A program made the position numbers and the translations under genes. DNA of 64,000 bases, taken from contig JADEXJ010000008.1 of assembly GCA_015207195.1 (NCBI GenBank), forward strand, positions 1 through 64,000. The letters are read 5' to 3'. This DNA is from Pleurocapsales cyanobacterium LEGE 10410. GTDB lineage: Bacteria; Cyanobacteriota; Cyanobacteriia; Cyanobacteriales; Xenococcaceae. Every line of letters begins with the position of its first letter. Position 1 is the stretch's first letter. Shown here piece after piece: positions 43,930-54,825 of the stretch. The notes beneath the pieces were generated by a model, which saw nothing but the letters and a program-made list of their open reading frames with translations, did not search any database and was not told the DNA's origin.

Positions 43930-46929
43930 CTAAAAAGAAACGATAGTAGCCAGACATCCTCCTAGGATAGAAGTAATAGCAGAAGTAAAACTAATAGCAA
44001 ACATCCAGTAAGCAGTAGTTGCGATCGCTTTTCTGGTGGTCTCAATTTGTTGTAGGGTTTGTTGTTTAATGGTTTCTGTACGTTGGTAAGCTGTCTGCTT
44101 GAGGGTTTCGACTTGCTGGACAATATAGTCTGGTATTTCCCGAATTTGCTCTAAAGTCGAGTCGGGAAGTTTGTTGGTTTCGACTAAGTTTGTCAGGGTA
44201 TCGTGGCTCAGTTGTCCCAAGCGATCGCCTAGTTCTTCTAAAGGTATCTGGGAGATTGTTTCTTGCCAGGAATCAGTTAAAGATTGCCAGTCAAAATTAG
44301 CCAGGCTGTCGAGATGAAATAAATTGAGTGAACTAAAATATTCACCAAGGCGATCTAGCAGCTCTTGGACGTATTGGTTGGTTTGTTCTTGTTGGGTTTT
44401 AACTGCTGCGGACAATTCCTCAGTTATATTTATCAGGCGATCGCTAATTTGTTCGATTTCATTCGGAGTCAGATCTTGTCTGGAGGCAAGAGCCTGGTTA
44501 ATGTTGGCGGGAGTTAATTTTGTCAGGCGATCGAGATTATTAGAGTCAAACGGCTGTGTTGTTGAGCGATGGACAATACTGTTTAAATTACGTTCGAGGT
44601 GTTCTGGAGTAAATTCGTTTTTATTGCTCTGACTCAAGAAATCTTGAAGTTCGTCAACTAGATCTTGCGCTTGCCCAGAAATCCTAGTTGCCCAGCGTCG
44701 CGGTAATTTTGCCAGCTTACGAGTTGTTTTTCTTGCCTGTGCTACCGTCTGGTGAATTTGTCTTGTGCTACCTGTTTGAATTTGTGCAAGCTTTGCCTCA
44801 ATTTCGTGCCAGTCAACCAGAGCTAGCTGTCGATTTACCAGTGTCTTGGTTTTCCCTTTGGCAAGATTTAGTAGTGGCAATAAATCGGCTTCAATTGCTG
44901 CCAGCTCAAGGTTTTGCTCGATCGCCCGATACAAATAATCGACCAAATTTTCGCTCAATTCCCTAGATTTGCTTTGGAGTTCTAAATTTAAAGCAGCAGA
45001 GCCGTTTAATTTTTGCCAATTAGTTTTAATTTGAGTCTCGATCGGCTCAATTTGTGCTGCATCTAATCCTTTACGCCTCTCTAGTATGTTTTTCAGCGCA
45101 GAACTGTCTAAATCGGGCAATTGCTGTCGTACTGAGGGTAGATTTTCCCTCGCTTCTTGCCAGAGTTGTTCTAGTTTGGCAGCGATCTTTTCTGGGGTTA
45201 AATGGTCTAAGTTGGTATAGCGTAGATAGGATTCTAGTTTATGCTGTAATTCTTGTACCGTCTCGGCAACTCGAACCTGCCAATCTTCTACTTTTTTGAG
45301 CAGGCGATCGCCCATTGTGGCTAACTGTTTTGCTGTTTGCTGTAGCTCGTTTGGCTCCAAATCTGCTCTTTGCTGTAACCAGCTCTGCCAGTCTAGTTGT
45401 TGCCAACCGCTGACAAATTGAGTTAGCACCTCTGTAGTTGCTCCCGATTCAACCAGTAACCGTTCTAAGCCTAGTAGTAAGTCATTGCCTTGAAGCTCAC
45501 TCAGTTCGGCTTGTTGTAAGTAGTCTTGGACAAGTTCGCTTAACTCTGTTTGCTCGATCAGACCGAAAACCTCTTGTCTTACTGCTTCCAAATGTTCGAC
45601 AATTTCATCAATCTGTTCAATTTCTATGTCATCTCGTTGCTGGAGAAGTTCGGCGAAATCTTGCACTCCTACCTGTTCCAATTGCCAGCGAACCTGTACT
45701 GGATCGGCTTGAGGATCGTATATTACTGCTTGAAATTCCTGCCAACCCCGTTGGCAATTCAAATACCAAGGCGGTGCGTGCCATAAAAAGTCTTCGACAT
45801 CATTGCTAATCGTATTAAATGGCAACTTTGTAGCGTTAATCGAGCTTAAATCTAGTTCTGATGAATAAAATTGCTGGTAAAGAGATTGCAGGGTATACCA
45901 GACATCTTCCAATTCTATATCCGACAGCTCGATTCTATTGAGCAGGGCATTTTTTATTGCCCTCCAATCTAAGTTACTCCAGCTTGTATTTTCCGAGCTG
46001 CGATCGTTGGCTTTGAGATCTACTGGATCTGTTTGCTCTGGTGAATCTACAGAATTAGACTCGAACTCTTTACCTACTATCTGTTCTAACCGTTTGACTA
46101 GCTGTTCTAATCCCAACTCTTCAGGGTCAGCAGACTGTAAAAATCGCAGTAATTCTCCATTTAAATCTTGCTGTTGATAGCGTCCTATGGCTTGTTGCCA
46201 AACACTTTCCAGGCGATCGACTATTTGTTCTACTTGCGGGGTAGCAAGATCGGTACGTTCGTCGATTAAAGCAATAAAAGTTTGTCGATCTATCTTTTGT
46301 AGTAAGTTAGTTTCGGCGATAGACTTTAAGTTCGATTGGGCAAGTAAATCGGCAAATTCCTGGCTAATTGCCGTTACATCTAACTCAGACGAAGTTGAGG
46401 TCTTTAAATAGTCATCAATATGCTGCTGTAGGTTAAATTCACCCAAAGCGGTTTGAATTTCCTGACGAATCAGATTGGCTGCTGCCTCTTCGGTCAAAAC
46501 TGAGGCTGATTCTTTTCGGCTACCAGAACTGGCGATCGCTTGAATTATTTGACGCAATGTAGCTACCGAACCAAATATCCAACCCGTAACCGAACCTACT
46601 GCACTGTAGCTTGCCCAAATTAAAATTAAAAAGTAAGTTGACCAAATAACAATCCCTAAAGTTGCTCCCGAAACAGGATCGCTAGCGGTACTAAACCTGA
46701 CAGCCAAAAAACAAGCAATAAACAAGACCGAGTTGAGAGTTAATAAGACTCCCAATCCCGCGAAAAAACTCAGATCGACGCTGATTTCACTATTATCTGA
46801 TTGAGAAACAGCAGTTTGTGATGCAGTCTGGGGTCGATATTTGAGTAAAGAAATGCCCAATGCTAATCCCAAATTAGTCAACAAAAACTGTACCGCAAAA
46901 GCAGTCAACAACCCTACAACAATCGCCAC
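43930..46929 (-). CDS. giant helical-repeat membrane protein (paralogue A)
   Basis: A 999-residue protein. Two hydrophobic helices near the N-terminus (GLLTAFAVQFLLTNLGLALG; FFAGLGVLLTLNSVLFIACFLA), a third at about residues 88-118, about eight divergent repeats of 75-100 residues, and one C-terminal helix (TTAYWMFAISFTSAITSILGG). Each repeat has a 'YL...' start and a 'hhxxRxDhs' core such as IDRQTFIALIDERTDLA and LLQQRDDIEIEQIDE. The only good start is GTG 46929, although homologous-looking residues lie in frame upstream. It is a clear paralogue of the 56537-59629 protein by layout. Function unknown. Confidence 0.85.
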   Translation of the reverse strand: MAIVVGLLTAFAVQFLLTNLGLALGISLLKYRPQTASQTAVSQSDNSEISVDLSFFAGLGVLLTLNSVLFIACFLAVRFSTASDPVSGATLGIVIWSTYFLILIWASYSAVGSVTGWIFGSVATLRQIIQAIASSGSRKESASVLTEEAAANLIRQEIQTALGEFNLQQHIDDYLKTSTSSELDVTAISQEFADLLAQSNLKSIAETNLLQKIDRQTFIALIDERTDLATPQVEQIVDRLESVWQQAIGRYQQQDLNGELLRFLQSADPEELGLEQLVKRLEQIVGKEFESNSVDSPEQTDPVDLKANDRSSENTSWSNLDWRAIKNALLNRIELSDIELEDVWYTLQSLYQQFYSSELDLSSINATKLPFNTISNDVEDFLWHAPPWYLNCQRGWQEFQAVIYDPQADPVQVRWQLEQVGVQDFAELLQQRDDIEIEQIDEIVEHLEAVRQEVFGLIEQTELSELVQDYLQQAELSELQGNDLLLGLERLLVESGATTEVLTQFVSGWQQLDWQSWLQQRADLEPNELQQTAKQLATMGDRLLKKVEDWQVRVAETVQELQHKLESYLRYTNLDHLTPEKIAAKLEQLWQEARENLPSVRQQLPDLDSSALKNILERRKGLDAAQIEPIETQIKTNWQKLNGSAALNLELQSKSRELSENLVDYLYRAIEQNLELAAIEADLLPLLNLAKGKTKTLVNRQLALVDWHEIEAKLAQIQTGSTRQIHQTVAQARKTTRKLAKLPRRWATRISGQAQDLVDELQDFLSQSNKNEFTPEHLERNLNSIVHRSTTQPFDSNNLDRLTKLTPANINQALASRQDLTPNEIEQISDRLINITEELSAAVKTQQEQTNQYVQELLDRLGEYFSSLNLFHLDSLANFDWQSLTDSWQETISQIPLEELGDRLGQLSHDTLTNLVETNKLPDSTLEQIREIPDYIVQQVETLKQTAYQRTETIKQQTLQQIETTRKAIATTAYWMFAISFTSAITSILGGCLATIVSF

Positions 46930-47145
46930 AATAATCTGAGTCCCTACCGAAGCAATAGGAATCTGGGAGAAAATTGCGATCGCACTGGCTAGAAAAATTA
47001 AAATAGTAAATCTCTATACTGTTTATTTTTAATTCTACTCATACCAAAGATTTTTTCCCTTGGCGATCGCGCTTTACTCTAACAACTCTTGGGAAACAAC
47101 AATAGCCAGCTTTGAATGTCAATATTTCAACCAATCTACAATGCT

Positions 47146-48363
47146 TTACTGATGTAGTAAACTTTCGGCAGCTTCTAATAAGTCTTGCTGAATGTCTTGA
47201 AGATCTTCTCTATTATTCAAATAAGTAGTTAAAGCCTGGATCGGATCCAAGGTATTACCAACTCCTAATTCTGGTAGACGAGGACGGGCTAACTGACTGA
47301 TTAGTTCGGGACGAATACTATGGCTATGGGCAGTCTGCAAAGCTCTTTCGATGGCAGAAATATTGATTAAGTCTAGCTGTTGCGATCGCAGTTTGTAGAT
47401 CAATCGCACCACTTTATCTTCGATTTCCGACTTGGCGATCGCATCTAAAACCGCTTCTAGGGGGTCTGCTGTGCTGGAAATATCTATTTCTATAGTTAGA
47501 AAAGGACGGGCGGGCAGAGGGCAAAATTCCCACTCGGCTTTACCCGATTGAACCTCTAGCATGATATAGCCTTTGTCTTCTTGTTCTTCACTAAAGTCTA
47601 CCCGTTCGATACTACCTGGATAGACAACGGGAGGATCATTAGCTGGGTTGAGGTTTTGGTGTTGGTGAACATGACCCAAGGCTACATAATCGAATTCGGG
47701 ACGGGTCAACATAGATATGGGGATAGTAAAGCCTTTACCTACGGCGAGGAACTTCTCTGCACCCAAATTAGCCCGATCTGCCATTAAGTGGGCTAACAAA
47801 ACCGTTGGGATACTGCGGTCTAGCCGACGGATTTCTGCCTCTAAGACTGGCTGTAGTTTTTCGATCAGCATTTGATTGACTTCTGCCAACCCCAATCCTT
47901 CCGTTTCGGGACGAGTTAACAAGGTGGAACGATTTAACCAGGGCAGAGTAATGATCTGAATCTCCCCACTGGGGGTATTAATACGGTGAGTGGCGATCGT
48001 ATCCCCGACGATAAACCCAGGCACGACTAAGGTACGATAGATAGATAGACTAGCTCCTCCATTGCCTTGAGAGTGCTGATCGTGATTACCCACTAATAAA
48101 ATGGCGGGTATTTTAGCATCGGCTAAACGACGAAACTGGCTGGCAAATGCTTCGTGAACATAAGGTGGCGGTGTCGCATCGGGAAAAGCATCTCCGCCAA
48201 ACAATACTAGATCTACAGGTTCTTCGATAGCGCGATCGATACAGATCCGCAGGGTATTGACAAAGTCTTCTAGTCTAGTGTTTATTCCCGTTTCTGGATT
48301 AATCTTGCCGTGAGAAAAGCCACTTCCTAAATGGATATCGGATAGGTGAAGAATTTTGACCAT
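47146..48363 (-). CDS. sbcD: DNA repair exonuclease SbcD-like metallophosphoesterase
   Basis: A 405-residue calcineurin-like phosphoesterase of the SbcD/Mre11 group. All metal-ligand motifs are seen: LHLSDIHLG, LVLFGGDAFPD, LLVGNHDQHS, LLAHLM and ALGHVHQHQ. A capping domain follows. It would pair with an SbcC ATPase, not in the window, to cut DNA ends and hairpins. It is downstream of the repeat protein on the same strand but separated by 216 bases. Confidence 0.9.
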   Translation of the reverse strand: MVKILHLSDIHLGSGFSHGKINPETGINTRLEDFVNTLRICIDRAIEEPVDLVLFGGDAFPDATPPPYVHEAFASQFRRLADAKIPAILLVGNHDQHSQGNGGASLSIYRTLVVPGFIVGDTIATHRINTPSGEIQIITLPWLNRSTLLTRPETEGLGLAEVNQMLIEKLQPVLEAEIRRLDRSIPTVLLAHLMADRANLGAEKFLAVGKGFTIPISMLTRPEFDYVALGHVHQHQNLNPANDPPVVYPGSIERVDFSEEQEDKGYIMLEVQSGKAEWEFCPLPARPFLTIEIDISSTADPLEAVLDAIAKSEIEDKVVRLIYKLRSQQLDLINISAIERALQTAHSHSIRPELISQLARPRLPELGVGNTLDPIQALTTYLNNREDLQDIQQDLLEAAESLLHQ

Positions 48364-48617
48364 AAAACCAATATAAATTAAATCATCTTAGCGATCGCCG
48401 TTGTCCAACCACATTATGCCTACTTGATGTTAACAATTTAACTTTAAGTACGATCGCCTGTAGGGTGGGCAAAAATAATGAGATCCAATTAGCATCTTTA
48501 AAATAGCTTGTTGCCCACCAAATCAATAAGAATAATTTTGACAATATATATAATTATTGCGGTGGGCATTAGGATATTATCCGTCGCGTTTTAAATATCT
48601 CAAGAATGCCTACCCTA

Positions 48618-49283
48618 CTAACCTATTTTCCAGGTTTCTAATTGATCAGCACTATCCCAAAACAGCCATTCAAATTGTGAGGAACGATAAAATACTTGAT
48701 TCATCAGGGTCAATTCTTCCGCAGCAACTTTATGTGCCATGTCATTAGCAACATCAATTACTCCCATCACAGAGGATTCAAATTCGGCATCAATATAAGT
48801 ATCAATCCATTTTTGATATGGGTTAAGCTTACTAGTTGCCTGTTGATAAATATATTTGCCCACCTCTAGGTAAATCCAGAAGCAGGGTAATACCGCAGCC
48901 ACGCCGATGGCAAAGCTGTATTGGTATGCCGTGGCTAATAAAAAATTAGTGTAACTCAAGCAAGTTGGGGAAGGTTGGGTGGCTAAAGCTGTCTCTGAAG
49001 TAATATTGAACTCGGCAAAGAATTGTTCGTGTAAACCTCGCTCAACCGCGATCGCCTCTGCTGCATTACGGGCAAACTGCAACTGTAGCTCTGGGCTGGG
49101 TGCTTTAGCAGAAATTATTGCCAAAGCACGAGAAAACTCACCTAAATAAATCCCATCCTGAATTATGTAATGTTGAAATACTTCTTTACTCAGTGAACCC
49201 TGTTTGAGTTCTTGAATAAACTGCATTTGCAGAATAGAATCGTAAATTTTATCGATCTTGTTCCAGGCTTGAGTAGTAAACAT
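48618..49283 (-). CDS. tenA: TenA-family thiaminase II
   Basis: A 221-residue TenA protein, the aminopyrimidine aminohydrolase used in thiamine salvage. AVLPCFWIYLEVGKYI contains the active-site Cys; YIQDGIYL and the C-terminal EFEWLFWDSA complete the pocket. Length is normal. I looked for a TPP riboswitch in the 257-base leader and found none. Confidence 0.9.
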   Translation of the reverse strand: MFTTQAWNKIDKIYDSILQMQFIQELKQGSLSKEVFQHYIIQDGIYLGEFSRALAIISAKAPSPELQLQFARNAAEAIAVERGLHEQFFAEFNITSETALATQPSPTCLSYTNFLLATAYQYSFAIGVAAVLPCFWIYLEVGKYIYQQATSKLNPYQKWIDTYIDAEFESSVMGVIDVANDMAHKVAAEELTLMNQVFYRSSQFEWLFWDSADQLETWKIG

Positions 49284-49325
49284 AAAGTCAGTTCGGGATA
49301 AGATAATTGATTAGTTGGGATAGCT

Positions 49326-49353
49326 ATTAGCTATTAGCCATTAGCCATTAGCT
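49326..49353. repeat. four tandem heptamers ATTAGC(C/T)
   Basis: Four adjacent 7-base units, ATTAGCT-ATTAGCC-ATTAGCC-ATTAGCT, lie in the tenA leader. They belong to the short tandem repeat class seen again before hoxH, with a different unit. Confidence 0.85.
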
Positions 49354-49540
49354 TTCAAACGAGCTGCAAGCAAGCCAAATTTGGTAGTTTGACTGGTCAA
49401 GACTATTTTCCAATACTTGTCAAATAAGACTTTCTGTTTAACCCGAACTCAGGTTAAACATAAATGTTGAGATATTTAGTTGCTCAAAATTAACCTATCG
49501 TATTTTTGAGTAAAAGTATTAATATCAATAGCGATCGCTA

Positions 49541-50485
49541 TTAGGTTTGTTCCCCTACCGTCTTCCAAGCATGGGGTGTGGGACACAACAAATTCATCTT
49601 TTGCAGGGTTCGCGGGTGAACCAAAGCTAGACGATAGGCATGGAGAAAATAACCACAGTCTCCTGGTACTGGTATTTGCTGGCGATCGCCATTAATCTGG
49701 GCAAAACTTCCCCCCGCGACGTATAGCGGATCGCCGAGTAAAGGATAACCTGCTGCTGCTAAATGGATTCTGATTTGATGGGGACGACCAGTATAAATTT
49801 TGACTTCTAGTAAAGTACAGTTACGGTAACGCTCGATTACTTTGCATTGACTCTTGGCAGGTTTGCCCTGAGTCGTTGCGCCGTAGATATAGCCCAAGAC
49901 AGGGTGAGGAATTTTGCCGATTGGCTGAGTAATAGTCAAATCTTCCTCGATTGAATTCCCCGACACCAAAACGCGATAAACTTTATTAATCTGGCTGTTA
50001 TTTTGTTTAATCGTACTATCTCGCATTTGTCGAGCAAGGTGAGATCTGGCAATAGGCGATCGCGCCAGTAACAGTAAACCCGATGTCCCCCGTCCTAAAC
50101 GATGAATTGGTACAGGTGGCTCTTGGGGATAGTGAATCTTTAACTGATAGAGTAGGGTATGCTCGATAAATCCTCCTCCTGGCATGACGGGTAGTCCCGC
50201 GGGCTTATTAATTACCAGTAAATCTCGATCTTTGTATAAGACAGTAAACTCCAGGGGAACTGCTGGTTCGTTCCAGGGCGATCGATGATAAGCCAACCTG
50301 TCTTTAGCTTTTAGAATAGTTGCTGCATCGACAGACCGTTCATTTAAGAGTATTTGTCCAGATTTAATTCTGATTTGCCATTCTTGCTGACTTGAGTGGC
50401 GGTATTTGTTACTGTAATATTCTAAGATGGTCTGTCCTGCATCAGCATCTTTTACTCGTTCGCGATAGATCCAGCCTTGGTTCAT
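49541..50485 (-). CDS. RluA-family pseudouridine synthase lacking the usual catalytic Asp
   Basis: A 314-residue protein with an S4-like N-terminal domain (RIKSGQILLNERSVDAATILKAKD) and the RluA catalytic domain (LLVINKPAGLPVMPGG...RPHQIRIHLAAAGYPLLGDPLY). Where active relatives have HRLD-x-x-TSG, this protein reads HRLGRGTSGLLLLAR, with Gly for the catalytic Asp (codon GGA, verified in the DNA). I recall the same HRLGRGTSG variant from plant organelle-type relatives, so it may be an established subfamily with a shifted or lost activity. Confidence 0.88.
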   Translation of the reverse strand: MNQGWIYRERVKDADAGQTILEYYSNKYRHSSQQEWQIRIKSGQILLNERSVDAATILKAKDRLAYHRSPWNEPAVPLEFTVLYKDRDLLVINKPAGLPVMPGGGFIEHTLLYQLKIHYPQEPPVPIHRLGRGTSGLLLLARSPIARSHLARQMRDSTIKQNNSQINKVYRVLVSGNSIEEDLTITQPIGKIPHPVLGYIYGATTQGKPAKSQCKVIERYRNCTLLEVKIYTGRPHQIRIHLAAAGYPLLGDPLYVAGGSFAQINGDRQQIPVPGDCGYFLHAYRLALVHPRTLQKMNLLCPTPHAWKTVGEQT

Positions 50486-50560
50486 ATTGATGCTGTTAAT
50501 TTACTGGCAATATGAGATGATATTTGTCTTTGTAATAATTTTAATTATTGATTAACACCA

Positions 50561-50797
50561 ATGGAATGTGCAATTATCAGTCGTGCGGGACAGGTACTAG
50601 CTAGGGGAAAACTGGTTCTCAAACAGGAAGGCAACAAAACACGTCTAAATTTAGAAACTAGAGGTGGCAAGCTAATTAAAGGTGGGTTTGTCTCAGAAGA
50701 CGGGGATTTGGGTGAAGCCAGCGAACTGCTATTTGAAAACTGCTTTGCCACTTGGCGGATGACGGGATTAACTCTGAAGGTAGTAATTAGCTCTTAA
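50561..50797 (+). CDS. small conserved-looking protein of unknown function
   Basis: A 78-residue, beta-rich protein (ECAIISRAGQVLARGKLVLK, then GGKLIKGGFVSEDGDLGEASELL). I do not recognise it beyond a likely cyanobacterial family. Its start is divergent from the pseudouridine synthase gene by 75 bases. The aroC gene follows 86 bases downstream on the same strand. Confidence 0.7.
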   Translation: MECAIISRAGQVLARGKLVLKQEGNKTRLNLETRGGKLIKGGFVSEDGDLGEASELLFENCFATWRMTGLTLKVVISS

Positions 50798-50883
50798 CTA
50801 TAGTTTGATTGCCAATCTTCTGGTAAATACCAACAGCTAATGCGATACAATACAAATCGCTTGACTACCGCATAAAGGACATC

Positions 50884-51975
50884 ATGGGCAACACATTCGG
50901 TCAGATATTTCGCATTACAACTTTTGGAGAGTCCCACGGTGGTGGTGTCGGTGTGGTTATTGATGGCTGTCCTCCCCAATTGGAAATTAGTGAAGCGGAG
51001 ATCCAGGTAGATTTAGACCGTAGAAAACCAGGACAAAGCAGGATTACTACACCCAGAAAAGAAAGCGACACCTGTGAAATACTTTCAGGAGTTTTTGAAG
51101 GAAAAACCACGGGAACGCCAATTGCTATTCTGGTACGCAATAAAGATGCTCGTTCTCAAGACTATAACGAGATGGCGATCAAATATCGTCCTTCCCATGC
51201 CGATCATACCTATGATGCCAAGTATGGTATTCGTAACTACAAAGGCGGTGGACGTTCTTCTGCTAGAGAAACTATCGGTAGAGTAGCAGCGGGTGCGATC
51301 GCCAAAAAGATCCTCAAGCAAGTCGCAGGGGTAGAGATTATTGCTTATGTCAAACGTATCAAAGACATAGAAGCCCAGGTAGATCCCCACACCGTAACCC
51401 TAGAACAGGTAGAAAGCAATATAGTCCGCTGTCCTAACGCAGAATGTGCCGAGACGATGATTGATCGCATTGACTTAGCCAGAAAAGACCAGGATTCTTT
51501 AGGCGGGGTAGTCGAATGTGTAGCGCGTCACGTCCCCAAAGGCTTAGGCGATCCCGTATTCGATAAGTTAGAGGCAGATTTAGCTAAGGGGGTCATGTCT
51601 CTCCCTGCTACCAAGGGGTTTGAGATCGGTTCTGGTTTTGCTGGAACTACAATGACGGGTAGCGAACATAATGATGAGTTTTACATCGATGAACAAGGTG
51701 AAACTAGAACCGTTTCTAATCGTTCTGGAGGAGTTCAAGGCGGTATTGCTAACGGTGAGGATATAGTAATTCGAGTCGCCTTCAAGCCTACGGCAACTAT
51801 TGGTAAAGAGCAAAAAACAGTTACTAAAAGTGGTGAATCAACTCAGTTGGCTGCCAAAGGTAGACACGATCCTTGCGTTTTACCCAGAGCAGTCCCGATG
51901 GTAGAAGCAATGGTAGCCTTAGTATTATGCGATCGCCTGCTTTATAATCAAGCACAATGTAAAACTTTATCTTAA
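50884..51975 (+). CDS. aroC: chorismate synthase
   Basis: A 363-residue FMN-dependent enzyme that makes chorismate from [57 protein letters not shown] and the C-terminal [17 protein letters not shown] are diagnostic. The start ATG ([19 protein letters not shown]) is standard. Confidence 0.98.
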   Translation: MGNTFGQIFRITTFGESHGGGVGVVIDGCPPQLEISEAEIQVDLDRRKPGQSRITTPRKESDTCEILSGVFEGKTTGTPIAILVRNKDARSQDYNEMAIKYRPSHADHTYDAKYGIRNYKGGGRSSARETIGRVAAGAIAKKILKQVAGVEIIAYVKRIKDIEAQVDPHTVTLEQVESNIVRCPNAECAETMIDRIDLARKDQDSLGGVVECVARHVPKGLGDPVFDKLEADLAKGVMSLPATKGFEIGSGFAGTTMTGSEHNDEFYIDEQGETRTVSNRSGGVQGGIANGEDIVIRVAFKPTATIGKEQKTVTKSGESTQLAAKGRHDPCVLPRAVPMVEAMVALVLCDRLLYNQAQCKTLS

Positions 51976-52000
51976 ATCTCCGTCTAAATCAATAAAAAAA

Positions 52001-52017
52001 GGGCATAAAAAATGCCC
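52001..52017 (-). terminator. terminator of the second ftsH
   Basis: GGGCAT (52001-52006) pairs with ATGCCC (52012-52017) around five A residues, and on the minus strand seven T residues follow. It lies 30 bases behind the ftsH stop. On the plus strand it is 26 bases after aroC, but without a T-run. Confidence 0.85.
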
Positions 52018-52046
52018 CAATAAAGAAAATGATCAATAATTTGAGA

Positions 52047-53936
52047 TTAAGCTAATACTGTTTCTGATTCTTCAGTATGCTGTTGTGGTTTTTCGGCGCG
52101 ATCGAGCAGAGACTGTAGTTTCTCGCCCTCAATTACCTCCACTTCTAAAATTTCCTGGGCAATTTGTTCGAGTAAATCCCGATTGTGGTTGAGTATGTCC
52201 AGGGCTTGTTGGTGGGCATTTTCCACAATACCTTTAACTTCTTCGTCTATGGCTTTGGCAGTTTCGTCACTAACCATGCGACGGGGATTGCCCATTCCCT
52301 GACCCAGGAAGTTGTTTTGCGCTCCTTTTTCATATGCTAATGGTCCTAAAACTTCGCTCATCCCGTAGGTTGTAACCATCCTTTCTGCCAGGTCAGTAGC
52401 CCGCTGAAGGTCGTTGGATGCGCCAGTAGTAATGCTGTTGAACACTACCTCTTCGGCTGCCCGACCACCCAGCATAGTGGCGATCTGATCCCGTAATTCT
52501 GACTCAGACATCAAAAAGCGATCTTCGGTAGGCATTTGTAGGGTATAACCCAAAGCTGCCATCCCACGGGGAACGATTGAGATTTTGGCGACTCGACCGC
52601 CTCCAGGCATCACCGCACCGACTAAAGCGTGACCGACTTCGTGATATGCCACGATGTTCTTTTCTTTATCATTAAGTACACGACTTTTCTTCTCTAAACC
52701 CGCTACAACTCGTTCGATCGCTTCGTTAAAGTCTGCTTGGGTTACGGTTTCTCGGTTGTTTCTAGCAGCAAGTAAGGCTGCTTCGTTAACTAGGTTGGCT
52801 AAATCTGCCCCAGCAAAACCAGGGGTACGGGTGGCAACCTGCTTGAGGTTTACTTCTACGTCTAACCTAACTTTAGCTGCATAGATTTCTAAAATCTTCT
52901 GACGACCAGCTAAATCGGGACGATCTACCAATACCTGACGGTCAAATCTACCAGGACGCAGTAGGGCGGGGTCTAAAACTTCGGGGCGGTTGGTGGCAGC
53001 TAATACAATTACCGTAGCGTCCCCTGCTGCAAAACCATCCATTTCTGTGAGCAGTTGGTTGAGAGTTTGTTCTCGCTCATCGTTACCGCCGACAAAGCCA
53101 TTAGCACCACTACGAGATTGACCGATCGCATCTAGTTCATCAATAAATACAATACAGGGGGCTTTTTGTTTTGCCTGGTCAAATAAGTCTCTGACTCTGG
53201 CTGCACCCGCACCGACAAATAGTTCGACAAATTCCGAACCAGAAATACTAAAGAAGGGAACGCCTGCTTCTCCCGCCACGGCTTTTGCCATCAAAGTTTT
53301 ACCCGTTCCTGGAGGTCCTACCAATAGGACTCCTTTGGGTATCCTCGCACCAATCGCCTTATAGCGTTCGGGGGTTTTGAGAAAATCGACAATTTCGGTT
53401 AACTCTGCTTTGGCTTCTTCAACTCCTGCAACTTCGTTAAAAGTAACCTTGGTTGAATCTCCTTCTACATAAACCTTGGCTCTACTTTTAGTCAGAGATA
53501 GCGCACCTTGCGCCCCTCCTGCACTACGGCTGATAAAGAACTGCCAGATCGCAACAAAAATCAACGGAGGTATGACCCAACCCAAAATATTACCGAACCA
53601 GTTGTTTTGAGGTGGTGCAGCAGCAAACTCGACTCCATTAGCTTCCAAACGTTTTGGTAGTTCTAGGTCAAAAATCGGATTAGTTTTATAAATCTGGGGT
53701 TGTTCGGCGTTTTGATTTTTAAGTTCGTAAACAATCTCATTCTGTCCCACCGATGCCCTAGCTACGTTACCGTCTTCCACCTGGTCGATAAACATACTGT
53801 AGGGTACTTGGGGAGTTGGCTCGGCATATAGCTGAGGAAAAAAGAGATTAGTAAATAAGAATAATCCCGATACGATGAATAAAATATTAGAAATTAGGCG
53901 CGATCGCGATCCTGGGGGTTTGTTTTTAACACTCAT
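52047..53936 (-). CDS. ftsH: ATP-dependent zinc metalloprotease FtsH (FtsH4-like)
   Basis: A 629-residue FtsH. Helices [20 protein letters not shown] and [19 protein letters not shown] flank the lumenal or periplasmic part. [48 protein letters not shown] and the zinc motif HEVGH are intact. The lumenal [31 protein letters not shown] and [21 protein letters not shown] match the FtsH4 type of Synechocystis (sll1463), as I recall it, rather than the other ftsH in this window. Confidence 0.93.
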   Translation of the reverse strand: MSVKNKPPGSRSRLISNILFIVSGLFLFTNLFFPQLYAEPTPQVPYSMFIDQVEDGNVARASVGQNEIVYELKNQNAEQPQIYKTNPIFDLELPKRLEANGVEFAAAPPQNNWFGNILGWVIPPLIFVAIWQFFISRSAGGAQGALSLTKSRAKVYVEGDSTKVTFNEVAGVEEAKAELTEIVDFLKTPERYKAIGARIPKGVLLVGPPGTGKTLMAKAVAGEAGVPFFSISGSEFVELFVGAGAARVRDLFDQAKQKAPCIVFIDELDAIGQSRSGANGFVGGNDEREQTLNQLLTEMDGFAAGDATVIVLAATNRPEVLDPALLRPGRFDRQVLVDRPDLAGRQKILEIYAAKVRLDVEVNLKQVATRTPGFAGADLANLVNEAALLAARNNRETVTQADFNEAIERVVAGLEKKSRVLNDKEKNIVAYHEVGHALVGAVMPGGGRVAKISIVPRGMAALGYTLQMPTEDRFLMSESELRDQIATMLGGRAAEEVVFNSITTGASNDLQRATDLAERMVTTYGMSEVLGPLAYEKGAQNNFLGQGMGNPRRMVSDETAKAIDEEVKGIVENAHQQALDILNHNRDLLEQIAQEILEVEVIEGEKLQSLLDRAEKPQQHTEESETVLA

Positions 53937-54115
53937 TGTAGTTATATCTATATATTTATCTTGACAGCTATTTTTATCCTTTCACAATTGCCCAAAAGCT
54001 TGATACGTCCTGGGATAGAGTTTTATCGAAATCGAGTGTCTAACAACTAGTCGGGCATTTGATATAACAGAGGTGTCTTATAAGTTGTTTTATTTAATCT
54101 GGAATTGTTAGTTAT

Positions 54116-54736
54116 ATGTTTAAAAAAATTGCTTCCGATGCCCTCGGTCTGAGCGACATTGGCATTATCGTTCCACCCCAAGACTACGATAAAGTAGAAT
54201 CCGATGACTTTATCATGCAGGAAGAAAAGGAAAAAATCTTTTTCTTGATTAAATCAAAAGCAGACGAATATTGCTTTACTAACCGAGCCTTAATCCACGT
54301 CGATGGAACATCGGCTGTTAGCAAGAAAAGAACCTTAAAACGTTTGGACTATAGCAAATATCCGATTCAAAACGTAACTCTAGAAACCGCTGGTACTATC
54401 GATCTTGATATCGAGATTAAATTTGCGATCGGTTCTCATAAATATTCAATCGATGTTCATAAAAGATATATTCAAGAGTTGAAATATTTATACAAAGCCC
54501 TGATCAAAATTAGTTCCCTGCAAGAAACTAATGCCCTACATCTTAAATATGCTCATAGCAGCTTGGACATAGCTTCGAGATCGGTCAATCGTGCTTCGAG
54601 TTCGCAAACCGTCGAGCAAGAATTTAAAAATATTAACGAGTACATTTTTGAATGGCTAACTCATTTTTATGCCACCTATAACAACAAGGACTTTACCTCA
54701 GCTTTTGAAATGTTTGTCAATCCTGAATCTATCTAA
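54116..54736 (+). CDS. PH-domain protein with YvbH-like oligomerisation region
   Basis: A 206-residue protein. Residues about 35-130 resemble a bacterial pleckstrin-homology domain (EKEKIFFLIKSKADEYCFTNRALIHVDGTSAVSKKRTLKR), and the helical rest (YIFEWLTHFYATYNNKDFTSAFEMFVNP) fits the YvbH-like tail. Function unknown; relatives may bind envelope lipids. It is divergent from ftsH and convergent with the 170-residue gene. Confidence 0.8.
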   Translation: MFKKIASDALGLSDIGIIVPPQDYDKVESDDFIMQEEKEKIFFLIKSKADEYCFTNRALIHVDGTSAVSKKRTLKRLDYSKYPIQNVTLETAGTIDLDIEIKFAIGSHKYSIDVHKRYIQELKYLYKALIKISSLQETNALHLKYAHSSLDIASRSVNRASSSQTVEQEFKNINEYIFEWLTHFYATYNNKDFTSAFEMFVNPESI

Positions 54737-54773
54737 TTTGATGCTTTAATTTAATACTTTGGCGCAAAAAAAT

Positions 54774-54797
54774 AAGGACGCTTCAAACAACGTCCTT
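54774..54797 (-). terminator. terminator behind the 170-residue gene
   Basis: AAGGACG pairs with CGTCCTT around ten bases and, on the minus strand, a near-continuous T-run (TTATTTTTTT) follows. It lies 29 bases after the stop at 54826. Confidence 0.85.
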
Positions 54798-54825
54798 TGA
54801 CTCCCAAATTATCGTGCTGCAATGA

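Noticed and set aside
44324-46411. Several 70-120 codon plus-strand frames
   Set aside because: All are shadows on the opposite strand of the 999-residue repeat protein.
49284-49540. TPP riboswitch in front of tenA
   Set aside because: The conserved CUGAGA and ACCUGA-type elements are not found on the minus strand of this leader.
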